Shown here in pieces: positions 1-8,770 of a DNA stretch of 64,000 bases (its first letter is position 1; each line of letters begins with the position of its first letter). The position numbers and the translations under genes are program-made. Origin of the DNA: Actibacterium atlanticum (GTDB lineage Bacteria > Pseudomonadota > Alphaproteobacteria > Rhodobacterales > Rhodobacteraceae); assembly GCF_000671395.1 (NCBI RefSeq), contig NZ_AQQY01000001.1:62001-126000 (forward strand), given 5' to 3'. Below the pieces are notes generated by a model. The model had not been told where the DNA came from and made no database searches. It saw only the letters and a program-made list of their open reading frames with translations.

Positions 1-218
1 AAAGGCTCGCCGCCGGTAATCCGCAGCTTTTCAACACCAAGCCCGATGAAGGTGGAGCACATCCGGTCCAGCTCTTCCAGCGTCAGCAGCTCTTTCTTTG
101 GCAGAAAGGTCATGTTCTCGGCCATGCAATAGACACAGCGAAAATCACAACGATCCGTGACCGAGACCCGAAGGTAGGTCACTGCACGGGCGAAAGGGTC
201 AATCAATTGCGGTGTCAT
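1..218 (-). CDS. moaA: GTP 3',8-cyclase MoaA (N-terminal part, cut by window edge)
   Basis: This is the first 72 codons of a radical-SAM protein reading leftwards off the window. MoaA converts GTP to 3',8-cyclo-GTP, the first step of molybdenum cofactor synthesis. The N-terminus contains [20 protein letters not shown], where the Cys-x3-Cys-x2-Cys triad binds the SAM-reactive 4Fe-4S cluster, followed by KLRITGGEP, the typical GGE SAM-contact motif. The ATG at 218 fits the short N-terminus usual for MoaA. It is divergent from the lipoprotein gene at 326. The C-terminal GTP-binding cluster lies outside the window, so integrity of the whole gene cannot be judged. Confidence 0.93.
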   Translation of the reverse strand, partial: MTPQLIDPFARAVTYLRVSVTDRCDFRCVYCMAENMTFLPKKELLTLEELDRMCSTFIGLGVEKLRITGGEP

Positions 219-325
219 AGCGTTTAATTTAAGGGCTTGGGCGGAAAGCGGCAAGTTTCAATCCCGTGCGTTGTCTGGTCAAATTGACCGCATTAGGATG
301 GTCGCAGGACAAATGGAGAGCCGTT

Positions 326-817
326 ATGACCCTTGTGCGTGTTTCAGCTGTTGTTGGGCTGAGTGTGATGTTGGCCGGTTGTGCCGAGTTGGGCGAAATG
401 CTTGGGGTGACGCCGCCTCCTGATCAGGAAGACGTGGCAACGCAACCCATTGCGCGCCCGGATGACACGGCCCCCGTGCCCACCGCAAACGCGGTTTCGG
501 TCGAAGAGTTTGATACGACAACGCCCGAAGAACGCGCTGCCGCTGCGGCGCCTGCTGCGCAAACCACGCAAGAACTGGGGACCATCGTGGCCTCTTTGGG
601 GGATCCGACAGCGCCGGGTTTCTGGGCCAAGACGGGTTTGGTTGACCGCGTTCAAATGGGGCGGTTGGTCTATCCCGAAACGGGAAACTCTGTGCAGGTT
701 GAATTGCGCCCGTTTGAAGGGGGTGGCGCGGCCGGGCAGGTTTCGTTGGCCGCATTGCGGGTGCTGGGCGCGCCACTGACCGCGCTGCCCGAATTGCAGG
801 TGTTTGCGGAACCCTAA
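326..817 (+). CDS. Small predicted outer-membrane lipoprotein
   Basis: The 163-residue product starts with a lipoprotein signal: a hydrophobic stretch (VSAVVGLSVML) ends in the lipobox LAGC, so Cys19 would be lipidated. The mature part begins with a Pro/Thr/Ala-rich linker of about 70 residues and then a compact domain of about 80 residues (GFWAKTGLVDRVQMGRLVYP onward) that I do not recognise. The start at 326 was chosen because it has GGAG at 315-318 and puts the signal peptide at the very N-terminus; an upstream in-frame start at 266 would bury it. Function unknown; probably a D-Ala-D-Ala-endopeptidase-unrelated structural or assembly lipoprotein, but this is only a guess. Confidence 0.75.
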   Translation: MTLVRVSAVVGLSVMLAGCAELGEMLGVTPPPDQEDVATQPIARPDDTAPVPTANAVSVEEFDTTTPEERAAAAAPAAQTTQELGTIVASLGDPTAPGFWAKTGLVDRVQMGRLVYPETGNSVQVELRPFEGGGAAGQVSLAALRVLGAPLTALPELQVFAEP

Positions 818-841
818 AAAGAAAAGTCGTCGAATATACTT

Positions 842-1528
842 CTAGGCTTGGTCATCAAGGTATTTGGAGGCTTCTTTGCGGGCAAAAGGTTTCATTTGCC
901 GCCCGTGCTCCTCCAGAAAGGCCCGGGTGCGATCGGCGTCATGTTTGGACAGATCACGCAGCCACCATGCCACCGATTTCTGGATGAACCATTCTTCGTC
1001 CTGCACATAGTCAGCCGCCCATCCCAGCACCTGCGCGCGGATGTCCAGATCGGCGGGTTTGGGGTTGTTCATCTTGGCCCAGGGCAGGGTGATCACCATC
1101 GCGGCGCGGCGGGTCCAGTGGTGATCGACAGTCGTCCATTCTACGACCTCCTGTACCCGAGAAGGGTCTGCGATCAGCCGCTTTTGACCGGCCATGCAGG
1201 CGTGATCGGCGATCGCCCAGCTATCAAACTGCGGCACCCAGGATTTGATCAAAGCCCAGGCATCGGCGTCAGGGCGCAGACGGGCCTGCGTCAGCAGCTT
1301 TGCGGCGGCCAGACGGGCTTCGAAGATATTGGTGTCCCACAAGGCGCGCGCCAGATCGACGCGAGCAGGCACATCCAGCGATTGCCGCCACGCTTTGGTC
1401 AGGTCATTCAGCGCTGGGTTAGGGATGCCCAGATAGGTGCGTGGCACCTTGTGATAGTCGGCCATGCCTTCTGCACGGCCCGGCTCGATCAACGCGTTCA
1501 GAGCCGCCAATGCATCTTCGAGGGTCAT
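842..1528 (-). CDS. DNA alkylation repair protein, AlkD-like (HEAT repeats)
   Basis: A 228-residue helical protein with features of the AlkD family of DNA glycosylases, which excise bulky or cationic alkylated bases using stacked HEAT-like repeats. Visible family-like stretches are ARALWDTNIFEARLAAAKLL, VPQFDSWAIADHACM and DEEWFIQKSVAWWLRDLSKH, the last resembling the conserved aromatic/Lys-rich DNA-facing helix. The start at 1528 overlaps the stop of the upstream PNPOx-like gene by 4 nt (ATGA), which indicates translational coupling and decides against the longer frame beginning at 1591. Substrate specificity cannot be read from sequence. Confidence 0.8.
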   Translation of the reverse strand: MTLEDALAALNALIEPGRAEGMADYHKVPRTYLGIPNPALNDLTKAWRQSLDVPARVDLARALWDTNIFEARLAAAKLLTQARLRPDADAWALIKSWVPQFDSWAIADHACMAGQKRLIADPSRVQEVVEWTTVDHHWTRRAAMVITLPWAKMNNPKPADLDIRAQVLGWAADYVQDEEWFIQKSVAWWLRDLSKHDADRTRAFLEEHGRQMKPFARKEASKYLDDQA

Positions 1529-2076
1529 TCTGGCTCTCCCAGTACACCGGTGGGCAACCCATCCAGCGTGGTTTGGTTCTTTTCGACCCAATAGTCGCGC
1601 ACACCGTCGCGCCCGCGCTGCTCGGCCCAGTTCGCCAGCGTGTCACGTTCGCCGACATAATCCATGAAGGGCACGGCGAAGCCGCAAGAGGTCTGCACCA
1701 TCTCGACGGTGACGTCGTAAATCTGACGGGCGCTGTTGGTTGGCGGGAACAGGTCAATCAGATCGTCCCAGCCATCGTCACGTTCGTGCAGGGTCTTGGC
1801 CGTGCCATAGGCGCGCAGGATCACCGGACGCTTGGTGAAACTGCACCACATCAAAGTCATCCGGTTGATGTCACGCAGGTGGCCGGCGGTTTCATTGCCG
1901 CTGCCAGTCCAGTTCAGCCATGCAATCCGGTTGGGGCCAAGCACCCGCAGGCTGTCCATGCCTTTGGGCGAGATATTCACCCGCCCATCGCGCGCGGCCG
2001 AGCCGACAAAGAACACATGCTGTGCCTCGATCAGGGCGCGGTGATCGTCTTCGATCCTGTCGAATTGTTTGGCCAT
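1525..2076 (-). CDS. Pyridoxamine 5'-phosphate oxidase-like flavin-binding protein
   Basis: A 183-residue protein of the PNPOx-like split-barrel superfamily, whose members bind FMN, F420 or haem. The N-terminal pattern with HVFFVGSAARDGRVNISPKG and the later IAWLNWTGSGNETAGHL match the family's beta-barrel core in which the flavin phosphate is held. The reaction is unknown; this subgroup is usually annotated only as PNPOx family and is unlikely to be PdxH itself, since the PdxH C-terminal substrate motif is missing. It is sandwiched between glmS (1 nt overlap, TAATG) and the AlkD-like gene (4 nt overlap), so it is probably translated from the glm transcript. Confidence 0.8.
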   Translation of the reverse strand: MAKQFDRIEDDHRALIEAQHVFFVGSAARDGRVNISPKGMDSLRVLGPNRIAWLNWTGSGNETAGHLRDINRMTLMWCSFTKRPVILRAYGTAKTLHERDDGWDDLIDLFPPTNSARQIYDVTVEMVQTSCGFAVPFMDYVGERDTLANWAEQRGRDGVRDYWVEKNQTTLDGLPTGVLGEPE

Positions 2077-3893
2077 TATTCCACCGTTACCGATTTTGCG
2101 AGATTGCGGGGCTGGTCCACGTCCGTCCCCTTGGCGACTGCGGTATGATAGGCCAGCAGCTGCGCGGGCAGGGCATAGAGGATCGGCGCGAACAGGTCGG
2201 GGACTTCGGGCAGTTGGATCAACTGCCAGACGCCTTCGCCAGCTTCTTTCGCGCCGCGGTTATTGGTGATCAATACCACTTTTCCGCCGCGGGCCAGAAC
2301 CTCTTGCATGTTCGATACGGTCTTGTCGAACAGCTTGTCATGGGGGGCCATGACGATCACCGGCACGGTTTTGTCGACCAGCGCGATGGGGCCATGTTTT
2401 AGTTCACCTGATGCATAACCTTCGGCATGTATATAGCTGATTTCTTTCAGTTTAAGTGCGCCCTCCAGCGCCAGAGGATACATCGCGCCACGCCCCAGAA
2501 ACAGCACGTCGCGGGCCTCGGCCAGTTTTTGGGCGACGGCTTTGATCTCGTCGCTTTGGGCCAAGGCGATGTTCATCAGGCCGGGCAGGTTTTGCAAGGC
2601 GCTCAGGTGTTCAGCCAATGCCGTCTGATCCAACTGACCGCGTTGTTGCGCCGCGCGCAGGGCCAGCAGCGCCATGACCGTCAACTGACAGGTGAAAGCC
2701 TTGGTCGAGGCCACGCCAATTTCAACCCCGGCCAGAATGGGCAGGGCGATATCGCTTTCGCGCGCGATGGAGCTTTCATCGACATTCACGACAGACAGGA
2801 TCGTTGCGGCCTTGCCGTGGCAATAGCGCAGCGCCGCCAGCGTATCGGCGGTTTCGCCCGATTGGCTGACGAACACCGCCAATGTGCGCGCCGGGATCGG
2901 CGGTTCACGATAGCGAAATTCAGACGCGACATCGACGTCAACGGGCAGGCCGGACAGCTGCTCGAACCAGTATTTCGACGTCAGACAGGCCAGATAAGCC
3001 GTGCCGCAGGCAACCATTGTGATGCGGTCATATTGGGTAAAATCCAGTGTTTCGGGCAGCAGGATCGCCGCACCATCGTCCAGATAATGGTGGATCGCAT
3101 CGCCCAGCACGATGGGCTGCTCGGCGATTTCTTTGGCCATGAAATGCTTGTGCCCGGCTTTTTCAACGCGGGTTGCATCCACACGAACCACGCGCATTTC
3201 GCGGTTGGTCTGGTTGCCCTGTGCATCGTAAATCTGCGCCCCGGCGCGGGTGATTACGGCGCGGTCGCCTTCTTCCAGATAGGTGATCTTGTTGGTCAGC
3301 GGGGCCAGGGCGATGGCGTCCGAACCGACGAACATTTCGCCGTCTCCGTGGCCAATGGCCAATGGCGAGCCCTTGCGGGCGGCGATCAGCAGGTCTTCTT
3401 CGCCGTCAAACAGAAAACACAGGGCAAATGCGCCCTCTAGCTTTTCCAGACTTTTGGCCGCTGCCTGATGGGGCGTACACCCTTGATCCAGAAACGAGCG
3501 GGTCAGCAGAACAATAGTTTCCGTGTCGGTCTCGGTCTGTGGTGTCAGGCCTTGCTCGGTCAGTTCTGCCCGCAATTCGCGGTAGTTTTCAATGATGCCG
3601 TTGTGCACCACAGCCACCGGTCCAGCGCGATGCGGATGGGCGTTGGATACATTCGGAGCGCCGTGGGTGGCCCAACGGGTATGGCCAATTCCGGATTTGC
3701 CGGGCAGGGGTTCATGAACCAGCTTATCCGACAGGTTCACCAGCTTGCCAACTGCACGCCGGCGTTCCAGCTTGCCTTGATTGACCGTGGCAATGCCAGC
3801 GCTGTCATAACCGCGATATTCCAGCCGTTTCAGCGCCTCTACCAAGAGCGGCGCGGCTTCGTGATTTCCTAGGACCCCTACAATACCGCACAT
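2076..3893 (-). CDS. glmS: Glutamine-fructose-6-phosphate aminotransferase (isomerizing)
   Basis: Makes glucosamine-6-phosphate from fructose-6-phosphate and glutamine, the entry to UDP-GlcNAc for peptidoglycan and lipid A. At 605 residues it has the normal length. The N-terminus MCGIVGVLG supplies the nucleophilic Cys2 of the class II glutamine amidotransferase domain (residues 1 to about 220). Two SIS sugar-isomerase domains follow: VSQSGETADT around 350 and LKEISYIHAEGY around 490 with GELKHGPIAL, and the C-terminus ends LAKSVTVE as usual. It overlaps glmU by 1 nt (TAATG), so the two UDP-GlcNAc genes form an operon. I saw no glmS ribozyme, which is expected outside Gram-positives. Confidence 0.97.
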   Translation of the reverse strand: MCGIVGVLGNHEAAPLLVEALKRLEYRGYDSAGIATVNQGKLERRRAVGKLVNLSDKLVHEPLPGKSGIGHTRWATHGAPNVSNAHPHRAGPVAVVHNGIIENYRELRAELTEQGLTPQTETDTETIVLLTRSFLDQGCTPHQAAAKSLEKLEGAFALCFLFDGEEDLLIAARKGSPLAIGHGDGEMFVGSDAIALAPLTNKITYLEEGDRAVITRAGAQIYDAQGNQTNREMRVVRVDATRVEKAGHKHFMAKEIAEQPIVLGDAIHHYLDDGAAILLPETLDFTQYDRITMVACGTAYLACLTSKYWFEQLSGLPVDVDVASEFRYREPPIPARTLAVFVSQSGETADTLAALRYCHGKAATILSVVNVDESSIARESDIALPILAGVEIGVASTKAFTCQLTVMALLALRAAQQRGQLDQTALAEHLSALQNLPGLMNIALAQSDEIKAVAQKLAEARDVLFLGRGAMYPLALEGALKLKEISYIHAEGYASGELKHGPIALVDKTVPVIVMAPHDKLFDKTVSNMQEVLARGGKVVLITNNRGAKEAGEGVWQLIQLPEVPDLFAPILYALPAQLLAYHTAVAKGTDVDQPRNLAKSVTVE

Positions 3894-5248
3894 TATTTGG
3901 CCTCTTTCTGCTGTCGAGCCTTCTTTTTCTTTAACATATCGAACAATTTCCGGGAAAGGCCGGGTTTGTTCTCTTGCCGGGCGCGGGCCACGGCCATGGC
4001 CCCTTCGGGCACGTTTGATGTGACCACTGATCCGGTGGCGGTCATGGCTTCATCCCCGACCGAGACCGGGGCAACCAGCATGGTATTGGACCCGATGAAG
4101 GCGCGCGCGCCGATTTCGGTGCGATGTTTGAACACACCATCATAGTTACATGTGATCGTCCCTGCGCCGATATTTGTTGCTTCGCCGACATTCGCGTCGC
4201 CGATATAGGACAGGTGGTTTACCTTGGCGCCTTCGGCGAGGATCGCGTTTTTGGTTTCAACGAAGTTGCCAATGCGGGTGTTTGCGGACAGTTCGGTCCC
4301 CGGGCGCAGGCGGGCATAAGGCCCGACCACCGCCCCGTTCGAAACGTGGCAGCCTTCAAGATGCGAAAACGCGCGGATATGCGCGCCGCTTTCCACGGTC
4401 ACACCCGGGCCAAAGAAGACGTTCGGCTCGACGATTGTGTCGCGCCCGATGACGGTGTCATGACCAAAGAACACAGTTTCTGGCGCGGTCAGGGTGACCC
4501 CGTTTTCAAGGGCCTCTGCGCGGGCGCGGGCCTGAAAGGCGGCCTCGGCCATGGCCAGTTCTGCGCGGGTGTTGATGCCCATAGTCTCGGCCTCGGGGCA
4601 GGTCACTACGGTCGCCGAAAGCCCGCTTTCCCGCCCTTTGGCGATGATGTCGGTCAGGTAGTATTCCCCCGAAGCATTGTTGTTATCCACCTGCGCGATC
4701 AGGTCAAATACCTGCGAGGCGGACCCCATGATAACGCCGCTATTACAAAGCGTTACGGCGCGCTCTTCAGGTGAGGCATCTTTGTATTCTACAATCGCCT
4801 GCAAGCTGTCGCCCTGGGTGATTAACCGGCCATAGCGGCCCGGTTCGGCTGCGACGAACCCCAAGACAATCAGATCATTCTTTGCACGGGCCTCGGCCAT
4901 GGCCTGCAAGGTTTCGGGCTGGATGAATGGCGTGTCGCCGTAGAGCACCACCACGTCACCGTCAAAGCCGCCCAGAATGTCGCGCGCCTGATCAACGGCG
5001 TGGCCGGTACCCAGTTGCTCTTCTTGCAGAACAACCTGTGCAAAGGGGTTGATGTCTTCGGCGGCTTTGGTCACGGCCTCGGCCCCGTGCCCAGCAACCA
5101 CCACAATACGCGCCGGTTCCAGCGCCATGCCGGCATGGATTGCATGGCCAAGCATCGGCGCACCAGCGATCTGGTGCAGCACCTTTGGCAGGTCGGAATT
5201 CATGCGGGTGCCCTGCCCAGCGGCAAGGACGATCAAAGCAATGGACAT
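3893..5248 (-). CDS. glmU: Bifunctional N-acetylglucosamine-1-phosphate uridyltransferase / glucosamine-1-phosphate acetyltransferase
   Basis: Catalyses the last two steps to UDP-GlcNAc: acetylation of GlcN-1-P and uridylylation. The 451-residue protein starts with the nucleotidyltransferase motif LAAGQGTRMNSDLPKVLH, contains YGDTPFI and NSGVIMG, and its C-terminal half is a left-handed beta-helix of hexapeptide repeats with the acetyl-CoA/active site region KNAILAEGAKVNHLSYIGDA and NIGAGTITCNYDG. The start at 5248 puts the uridyltransferase motif 7 residues from the N-terminus as in other GlmU; the frame is open further upstream to 5320 but without family similarity. First gene of the glmU-glmS-PNPOx-AlkD-like cluster. 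Confidence 0.96.
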   Translation of the reverse strand: MSIALIVLAAGQGTRMNSDLPKVLHQIAGAPMLGHAIHAGMALEPARIVVVAGHGAEAVTKAAEDINPFAQVVLQEEQLGTGHAVDQARDILGGFDGDVVVLYGDTPFIQPETLQAMAEARAKNDLIVLGFVAAEPGRYGRLITQGDSLQAIVEYKDASPEERAVTLCNSGVIMGSASQVFDLIAQVDNNNASGEYYLTDIIAKGRESGLSATVVTCPEAETMGINTRAELAMAEAAFQARARAEALENGVTLTAPETVFFGHDTVIGRDTIVEPNVFFGPGVTVESGAHIRAFSHLEGCHVSNGAVVGPYARLRPGTELSANTRIGNFVETKNAILAEGAKVNHLSYIGDANVGEATNIGAGTITCNYDGVFKHRTEIGARAFIGSNTMLVAPVSVGDEAMTATGSVVTSNVPEGAMAVARARQENKPGLSRKLFDMLKKKKARQQKEAK

Positions 5249-5374
5249 GGCATTGGCCTTTTTTCCTGTTGTGCACCTTTTATCGACGCTATGCAGGGGC
5301 GCAAGGGCAAGGCCGATCAAAAGGCGTTTCCACAGGTTTCAGCAATGGGCGGAAAGCCGCCAAACGGGGGTGCG

Positions 5375-6043
5375 ATGCGCACGGTAATCTTTGATCTGGA
5401 CGGGACCCTAGCGGATACCAGCGGCGATCTGATTGCGGCGGCCAATAGCTGTTTTGACGGGTTAGGTCTGGGCGCGCTGCTGGACCCGGTGGCGGATCAG
5501 GCGGCCGCCTTCAAGGGCGGGCGGGCGATGTTATCGCTGGGGTTTGAACGGGCGGGTCCCACCTATGGCCCTGCCGATGTCGAGACACAGTTCCCCATAT
5601 TCCTGCAAGCCTATGCCGATGCGATTGATGTGCAGACCACGTTGTACCCGGGCGTGGTTGACGCCATCGAGCGACTGCGCAGCGGCGGCGTTTTGGTGGG
5701 TGTCTGCACCAACAAGCCCGAAGGTCTGGCGGAAACCTTGCTGGCGCGTTTGGGGGTGCGAGGGCTGTTTGGCTCGATGATCGGGGCAGACACCTTGCCC
5801 ACGCGCAAGCCTGACCCAGCGCCCTATGTGGCCTCGGTTCAACAGGCAGGCGGAGAGGTCGCACGCTCTATCCTGATTGGCGACACGATCACCGACCGCG
5901 ATACCGCCCGCGCTGCGGGTGTGCCTTGCGCCTTGGTGACCTTTGGTCCTGATGGGCGTGACGTCGCGGAACTGGAGCCCGAGGCTCTGTTGGATCACTA
6001 TGATCATCTGGACGATGTCGTCGTGCGACTGCTGGGCGCGTGA
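5375..6043 (+). CDS. gph: HAD-family hydrolase, probable phosphoglycolate phosphatase
   Basis: A 222-residue haloacid dehalogenase phosphatase. Motif I is FDLDGTLADTSGDL with the nucleophilic Asp, motif II is CTNKPEG, motif III is TRKPDPAPY and motif IV is GDTITDRDTARAAG binding magnesium. The arrangement and cap-domain length fit Gph, which removes 2-phosphoglycolate, although HAD subfamilies are hard to tell apart by sequence alone. The start at 5375 gives MRTVIFDLDG, as is typical; an in-frame ATG at 5345 would add 10 residues without similarity. It is divergent from glmU. The aminotransferase gene follows closely, so the pair is probably an operon. Confidence 0.85.
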   Translation: MRTVIFDLDGTLADTSGDLIAAANSCFDGLGLGALLDPVADQAAAFKGGRAMLSLGFERAGPTYGPADVETQFPIFLQAYADAIDVQTTLYPGVVDAIERLRSGGVLVGVCTNKPEGLAETLLARLGVRGLFGSMIGADTLPTRKPDPAPYVASVQQAGGEVARSILIGDTITDRDTARAAGVPCALVTFGPDGRDVAELEPEALLDHYDHLDDVVVRLLGA

Positions 6044-6066
6044 CCCATGCAGAGGATGATGTTTCC

Positions 6067-7266
6067 ATGACCGAACGTTTCACCGGCTCTTTCACCCAGC
6101 AAGAACCGATCCCGGAAGCGGCGATCGAGGCCGCGTTGACGGTTATGCGCCATGGTCGCCTGCATCGCTATAACACTGTGGGCGATGATCCCGGCGAGGT
6201 CGCGCTATTGGAGCAGGAATTCGCCGCGTTGACCGGGGCGCAGTACTGTCTGGCGGTGGCCTCGGGCGGGTATGCGTTGGGCTGCGCGCTGCGGGCCTTG
6301 GATGTCGGGGCAGGGGATCAGGTGTTGACCAACGCCTTTACCCTTGCGCCTGTGCCGGGGGCCATTGCAGCGGTGGGCGCACAGCCGGTCTTTGTCGAGG
6401 TAACCGCACAGCTGACCATTGATCTGGATCACCTGCAAAAGATGATCCGCGACACCGGGGCCAAGGTTCTGATGCTCAGCCACATGCGCGGGCATCTGTG
6501 CGACATGGATGCACTGATGGCGATCTGTGATGCCGCGGGGGTGCAGGTGATCGAAGATTGCGCCCATACCATGGGTGCGGCGTGGAACGGGGTACCCTCG
6601 GGCCGTCATGGGGTGATCGGTTGCTATTCGACCCAGACCTATAAGCATATGAACTCTGGCGAGGGGGGGCTTTTGATCACGGATGACGCCGTGCTGGCGG
6701 CCAAAGCGGTGATCCTGTCTGGCTCTTACATGCTGTATGAACGCCATCTGGCAGCCCCTGCGCCCGAGGTCTTTGAGGGCCTGAAACTGGATACGCCCAA
6801 CGTGTCGGGGCGCATGGATAATCTGCGGGCCGCAATCCTGCGACCGCAATTGCAGGGCTTAACAGAACAGTGCGCGCGCTGGAATGAACGTTATCAAGTG
6901 GTCCAAGATGGCCTGCGCGACACGCCGGGTTTGCAGGTGATCCATCGCCCGGCGCCAGAAAGCTTTGTGGGGTCCTCTATCCAGTTCCTGCTGCCCGGCT
7001 GGTCGGGGGCAAAGCTGCGGGATTTGATAGCGCGGTGTGGGGCGCGTGGTGTTGAACTGAAGTGGTTTGGGGCAGATCAGCCAATCGGGTTCACCTCGCG
7101 CTATGACCATTGGCGTTATGCCGCGCCCACGGCGTTGCCGCAGACGGACGCGGTCTTGGCGGGGCTGATAGACATGCGCCTGCCCTTGACCTTTTCATTG
7201 GAGGACTGCGCGCTGATCGCCCGCATCATCCGGGCCGAGGTCAGCGCGCTTTATCAAGCCACGTAG
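6067..7266 (+). CDS. DegT/DnrJ/EryC1/StrS-family PLP aminotransferase
   Basis: A 399-residue fold-type I aminotransferase of the DegT/StrS family, which usually aminates keto-sugars or cyclitols. The cofactor region is visible: VIEDCAHTMGA holds the Asp pairing with the pyridine nitrogen, and YSTQTYKHMNSGEGGLL contains the Schiff-base lysine. The N-terminal LTGAQYCLAVASGGYALGCAL is the phosphate-binding loop region. The ATG at 6067 has AGAGGA at 6050-6055; a GTG at 6040 overlapping gph is also possible. No sugar-pathway genes are adjacent, so the substrate cannot be inferred. It converges on the ompW-like gene with only 9 nt between the stops. Confidence 0.87.
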   Translation: MTERFTGSFTQQEPIPEAAIEAALTVMRHGRLHRYNTVGDDPGEVALLEQEFAALTGAQYCLAVASGGYALGCALRALDVGAGDQVLTNAFTLAPVPGAIAAVGAQPVFVEVTAQLTIDLDHLQKMIRDTGAKVLMLSHMRGHLCDMDALMAICDAAGVQVIEDCAHTMGAAWNGVPSGRHGVIGCYSTQTYKHMNSGEGGLLITDDAVLAAKAVILSGSYMLYERHLAAPAPEVFEGLKLDTPNVSGRMDNLRAAILRPQLQGLTEQCARWNERYQVVQDGLRDTPGLQVIHRPAPESFVGSSIQFLLPGWSGAKLRDLIARCGARGVELKWFGADQPIGFTSRYDHWRYAAPTALPQTDAVLAGLIDMRLPLTFSLEDCALIARIIRAEVSALYQAT

Positions 7267-7275
7267 GCTGCGGTT

Positions 7276-7893
7276 TCAGAACCGCCGGACGTAAGAAACC
7301 GCGGCCACAACCGGGTCAATCTTGGTATTCCCCAGAGAGAATCCATTCACCGTCAGCTCGGATTCCAGATCGAAGTACCGCAAATCAAATCGCACGGCGC
7401 TGTAGTCATTCAGGGCATAGTCGAACCCTGCATGCAGTGCGAAACCGGTTGTGTCTTCAAGGTCAACGGTCGTTGCCGCCAACACGCCCTGACCATCGAC
7501 ATCGGTGAACTTGGTGTAGTTCAGGCCGACCCCCAGAAACGGATCAAACCGCCCTTCGGTGGGAAAATGATAATTCACGCTGATTGTCGGCGGAAGCAGT
7601 TTGGCGCTGGCAATATTGCCGACGCCTGGGTTGCTGATGTCATGTTCAAATGGCAATGAAGCCAGAAGTTCGACCCCCCAGTTATCGGCAAAGAAATACT
7701 CGGCGGTGAAAACCGGGCTGATGCCATCGTCCACGCTGTGGGGAATAAATCCCAGCAACAGGCCATTGTCGGATGCGGGCATGACCCCGGCGATCCCAAA
7801 CGACAACGTCCAATCCCCGCGCGATTGCGCGGTGGCAGGGGCTGCCAAGGCCAATACGGCCGCTCCGATCATGAGAGTGCTCATAGGTTTCAT
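7276..7893 (-). CDS. OmpW-family outer-membrane beta-barrel protein (first copy)
   Basis: A 205-residue protein with a cleavable signal peptide (MKPMSTLMIGAAVLALA, cleavage near ATAQ|S) and an alternating beta-barrel pattern ending in the aromatic C-terminus YVRRF needed for Bam recognition. The motif LPPTISVNYHF and the GLNYTKF strand are typical of OmpW, an eight-stranded channel for small hydrophobic molecules whose expression in other bacteria responds to oxygen and stress. The ribosome site GAGGAGGG lies just before the ATG at 7893. The paralogue at 8113 has the same architecture, so this is a tandem duplication that has diverged. An FNR-type palindrome lies 58 nt upstream. Confidence 0.9.
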   Translation of the reverse strand: MKPMSTLMIGAAVLALAAPATAQSRGDWTLSFGIAGVMPASDNGLLLGFIPHSVDDGISPVFTAEYFFADNWGVELLASLPFEHDISNPGVGNIASAKLLPPTISVNYHFPTEGRFDPFLGVGLNYTKFTDVDGQGVLAATTVDLEDTTGFALHAGFDYALNDYSAVRFDLRYFDLESELTVNGFSLGNTKIDPVVAAVSYVRRF

Positions 7894-7950
7894 CGTGTCC
7901 CTCCTCAGCCAGCGATGAGATTATGTTAATATACTATGTCACAAATCGCC

Positions 7951-7964
7951 CTGATTTGCATCAA
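7951..7964 (-). promoter_or_regulatory. FNR-type binding site upstream of the first ompW gene
   Basis: On the minus strand the sequence TTGATGCAAATCAG matches the FNR/FnrL consensus TTGAT-N4-ATCAA in 9 of 10 fixed positions. Its centre is about 64 nt from the ATG at 7893. A CATAAT (minus strand, 7920-7925) could be the -10 element and would put the box near -41 to -45, the usual class II activator position. This is pattern matching only; no transcript start is known. Confidence 0.6.
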
Positions 7965-8059
7965 ATTGCCCTGACCTATCCTTTTGATTGTATTGAGTTA
8001 TCATGTTCAATTCTAAGCGGATCGGCGCGTTCCCTTTGCGGCGCAGCGGGTGCATTCAC

Positions 8060-8090
8060 AAAAAAAGGCACCGCGCTGAGCGATGCCTTT
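8060..8090 (-). terminator. Rho-independent terminator after the second ompW gene
   Basis: On the minus strand AAAGGCA (8084-8090) pairs with TGCCTTT (8064-8070), with a GC-rich loop of 13 nt, and the second arm runs into seven Ts (8060-8066). It sits 23 nt past the stop codon of the gene ending at 8113 and separates that gene from the promoter of the next ompW copy. Confidence 0.8.
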
Positions 8091-8112
8091 GCAAGACCTG
8101 ATGGATGTCAGA

Positions 8113-8712
8113 TCAGAAGTTGTGGATGTAAGACAGCCCAAAGACAATTGGGTCAATCTCGGCTTCGCCGATGAAGGCGCCATTCAGGTAAGCATCCGAG
8201 TTGATGTCGATCCAGCGCAGGTCAGCGCGCAGCGAACCTTTGTCGGAAATCGCCACATCCAGACCCGCGTGCAGGGCCAGCCCGACCGAGTCGCTCAGGG
8301 ACACGGTGCCCAAGGCCGAGCTTTCCTCGAAGAACGTGGTATAGTTGATGCCAGCGCCGACAAACGGGGTGAATTTGCTGTCATTGGCAAAGTGGTAGTT
8401 CACCGACAGGGTCGGGGGCAGGTGTTTGGTCGAAACCGTGCCGACACCGGTGACGGTCGCGGTGTGTTCAAACGGGGTCGCGGCCAGCAGCTCAATACCA
8501 ATATTGTCCCTTACGAAGTATTCGAAGGTGATGGTCGGGCGCACGTCATTGTCGATTGTCGTGGGCTGACCCGCCAGCAGGCCGTTGTTGCTTTTAGGGG
8601 CCACAACACCCAGACCCAGACCAACGGTCCAGTCCCCTGCGGATTGGGCTAGGGCAGGCAAAGCGGTGGTGCCAAGGGCGGCAGCCAGTGTCGCGGCGAG
8701 AATCTTCTTCAT
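8113..8712 (-). CDS. OmpW-family outer-membrane beta-barrel protein (second copy)
   Basis: A 199-residue outer-membrane protein with signal peptide MKKILAATLAAALGTTALPALAQ and the OmpW strands SAGDWTVGLGLGVVAPKSNNG, LPPTLSVNYHF and GINYTTF; the C-terminus ends LSYIHNF with the aromatic residue required for barrel assembly. The start at 8712 is set by the signal peptide and by GAGGAGA immediately upstream, although the frame stays open far upstream. It is clearly paralogous to the protein at 7276 (same order of strands, related N- and C-termini). A perfect TTGAC-N4-GTCAA palindrome lies 59 nt upstream and a clear terminator follows. Confidence 0.92.
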   Translation of the reverse strand: MKKILAATLAAALGTTALPALAQSAGDWTVGLGLGVVAPKSNNGLLAGQPTTIDNDVRPTITFEYFVRDNIGIELLAATPFEHTATVTGVGTVSTKHLPPTLSVNYHFANDSKFTPFVGAGINYTTFFEESSALGTVSLSDSVGLALHAGLDVAISDKGSLRADLRWIDINSDAYLNGAFIGEAEIDPIVFGLSYIHNF

Positions 8713-8770
8713 TTTCTGTCTCCTCAGGATCGCGCGTGCTGCACCATTTTGCGGATGGGATGTCGGCGCT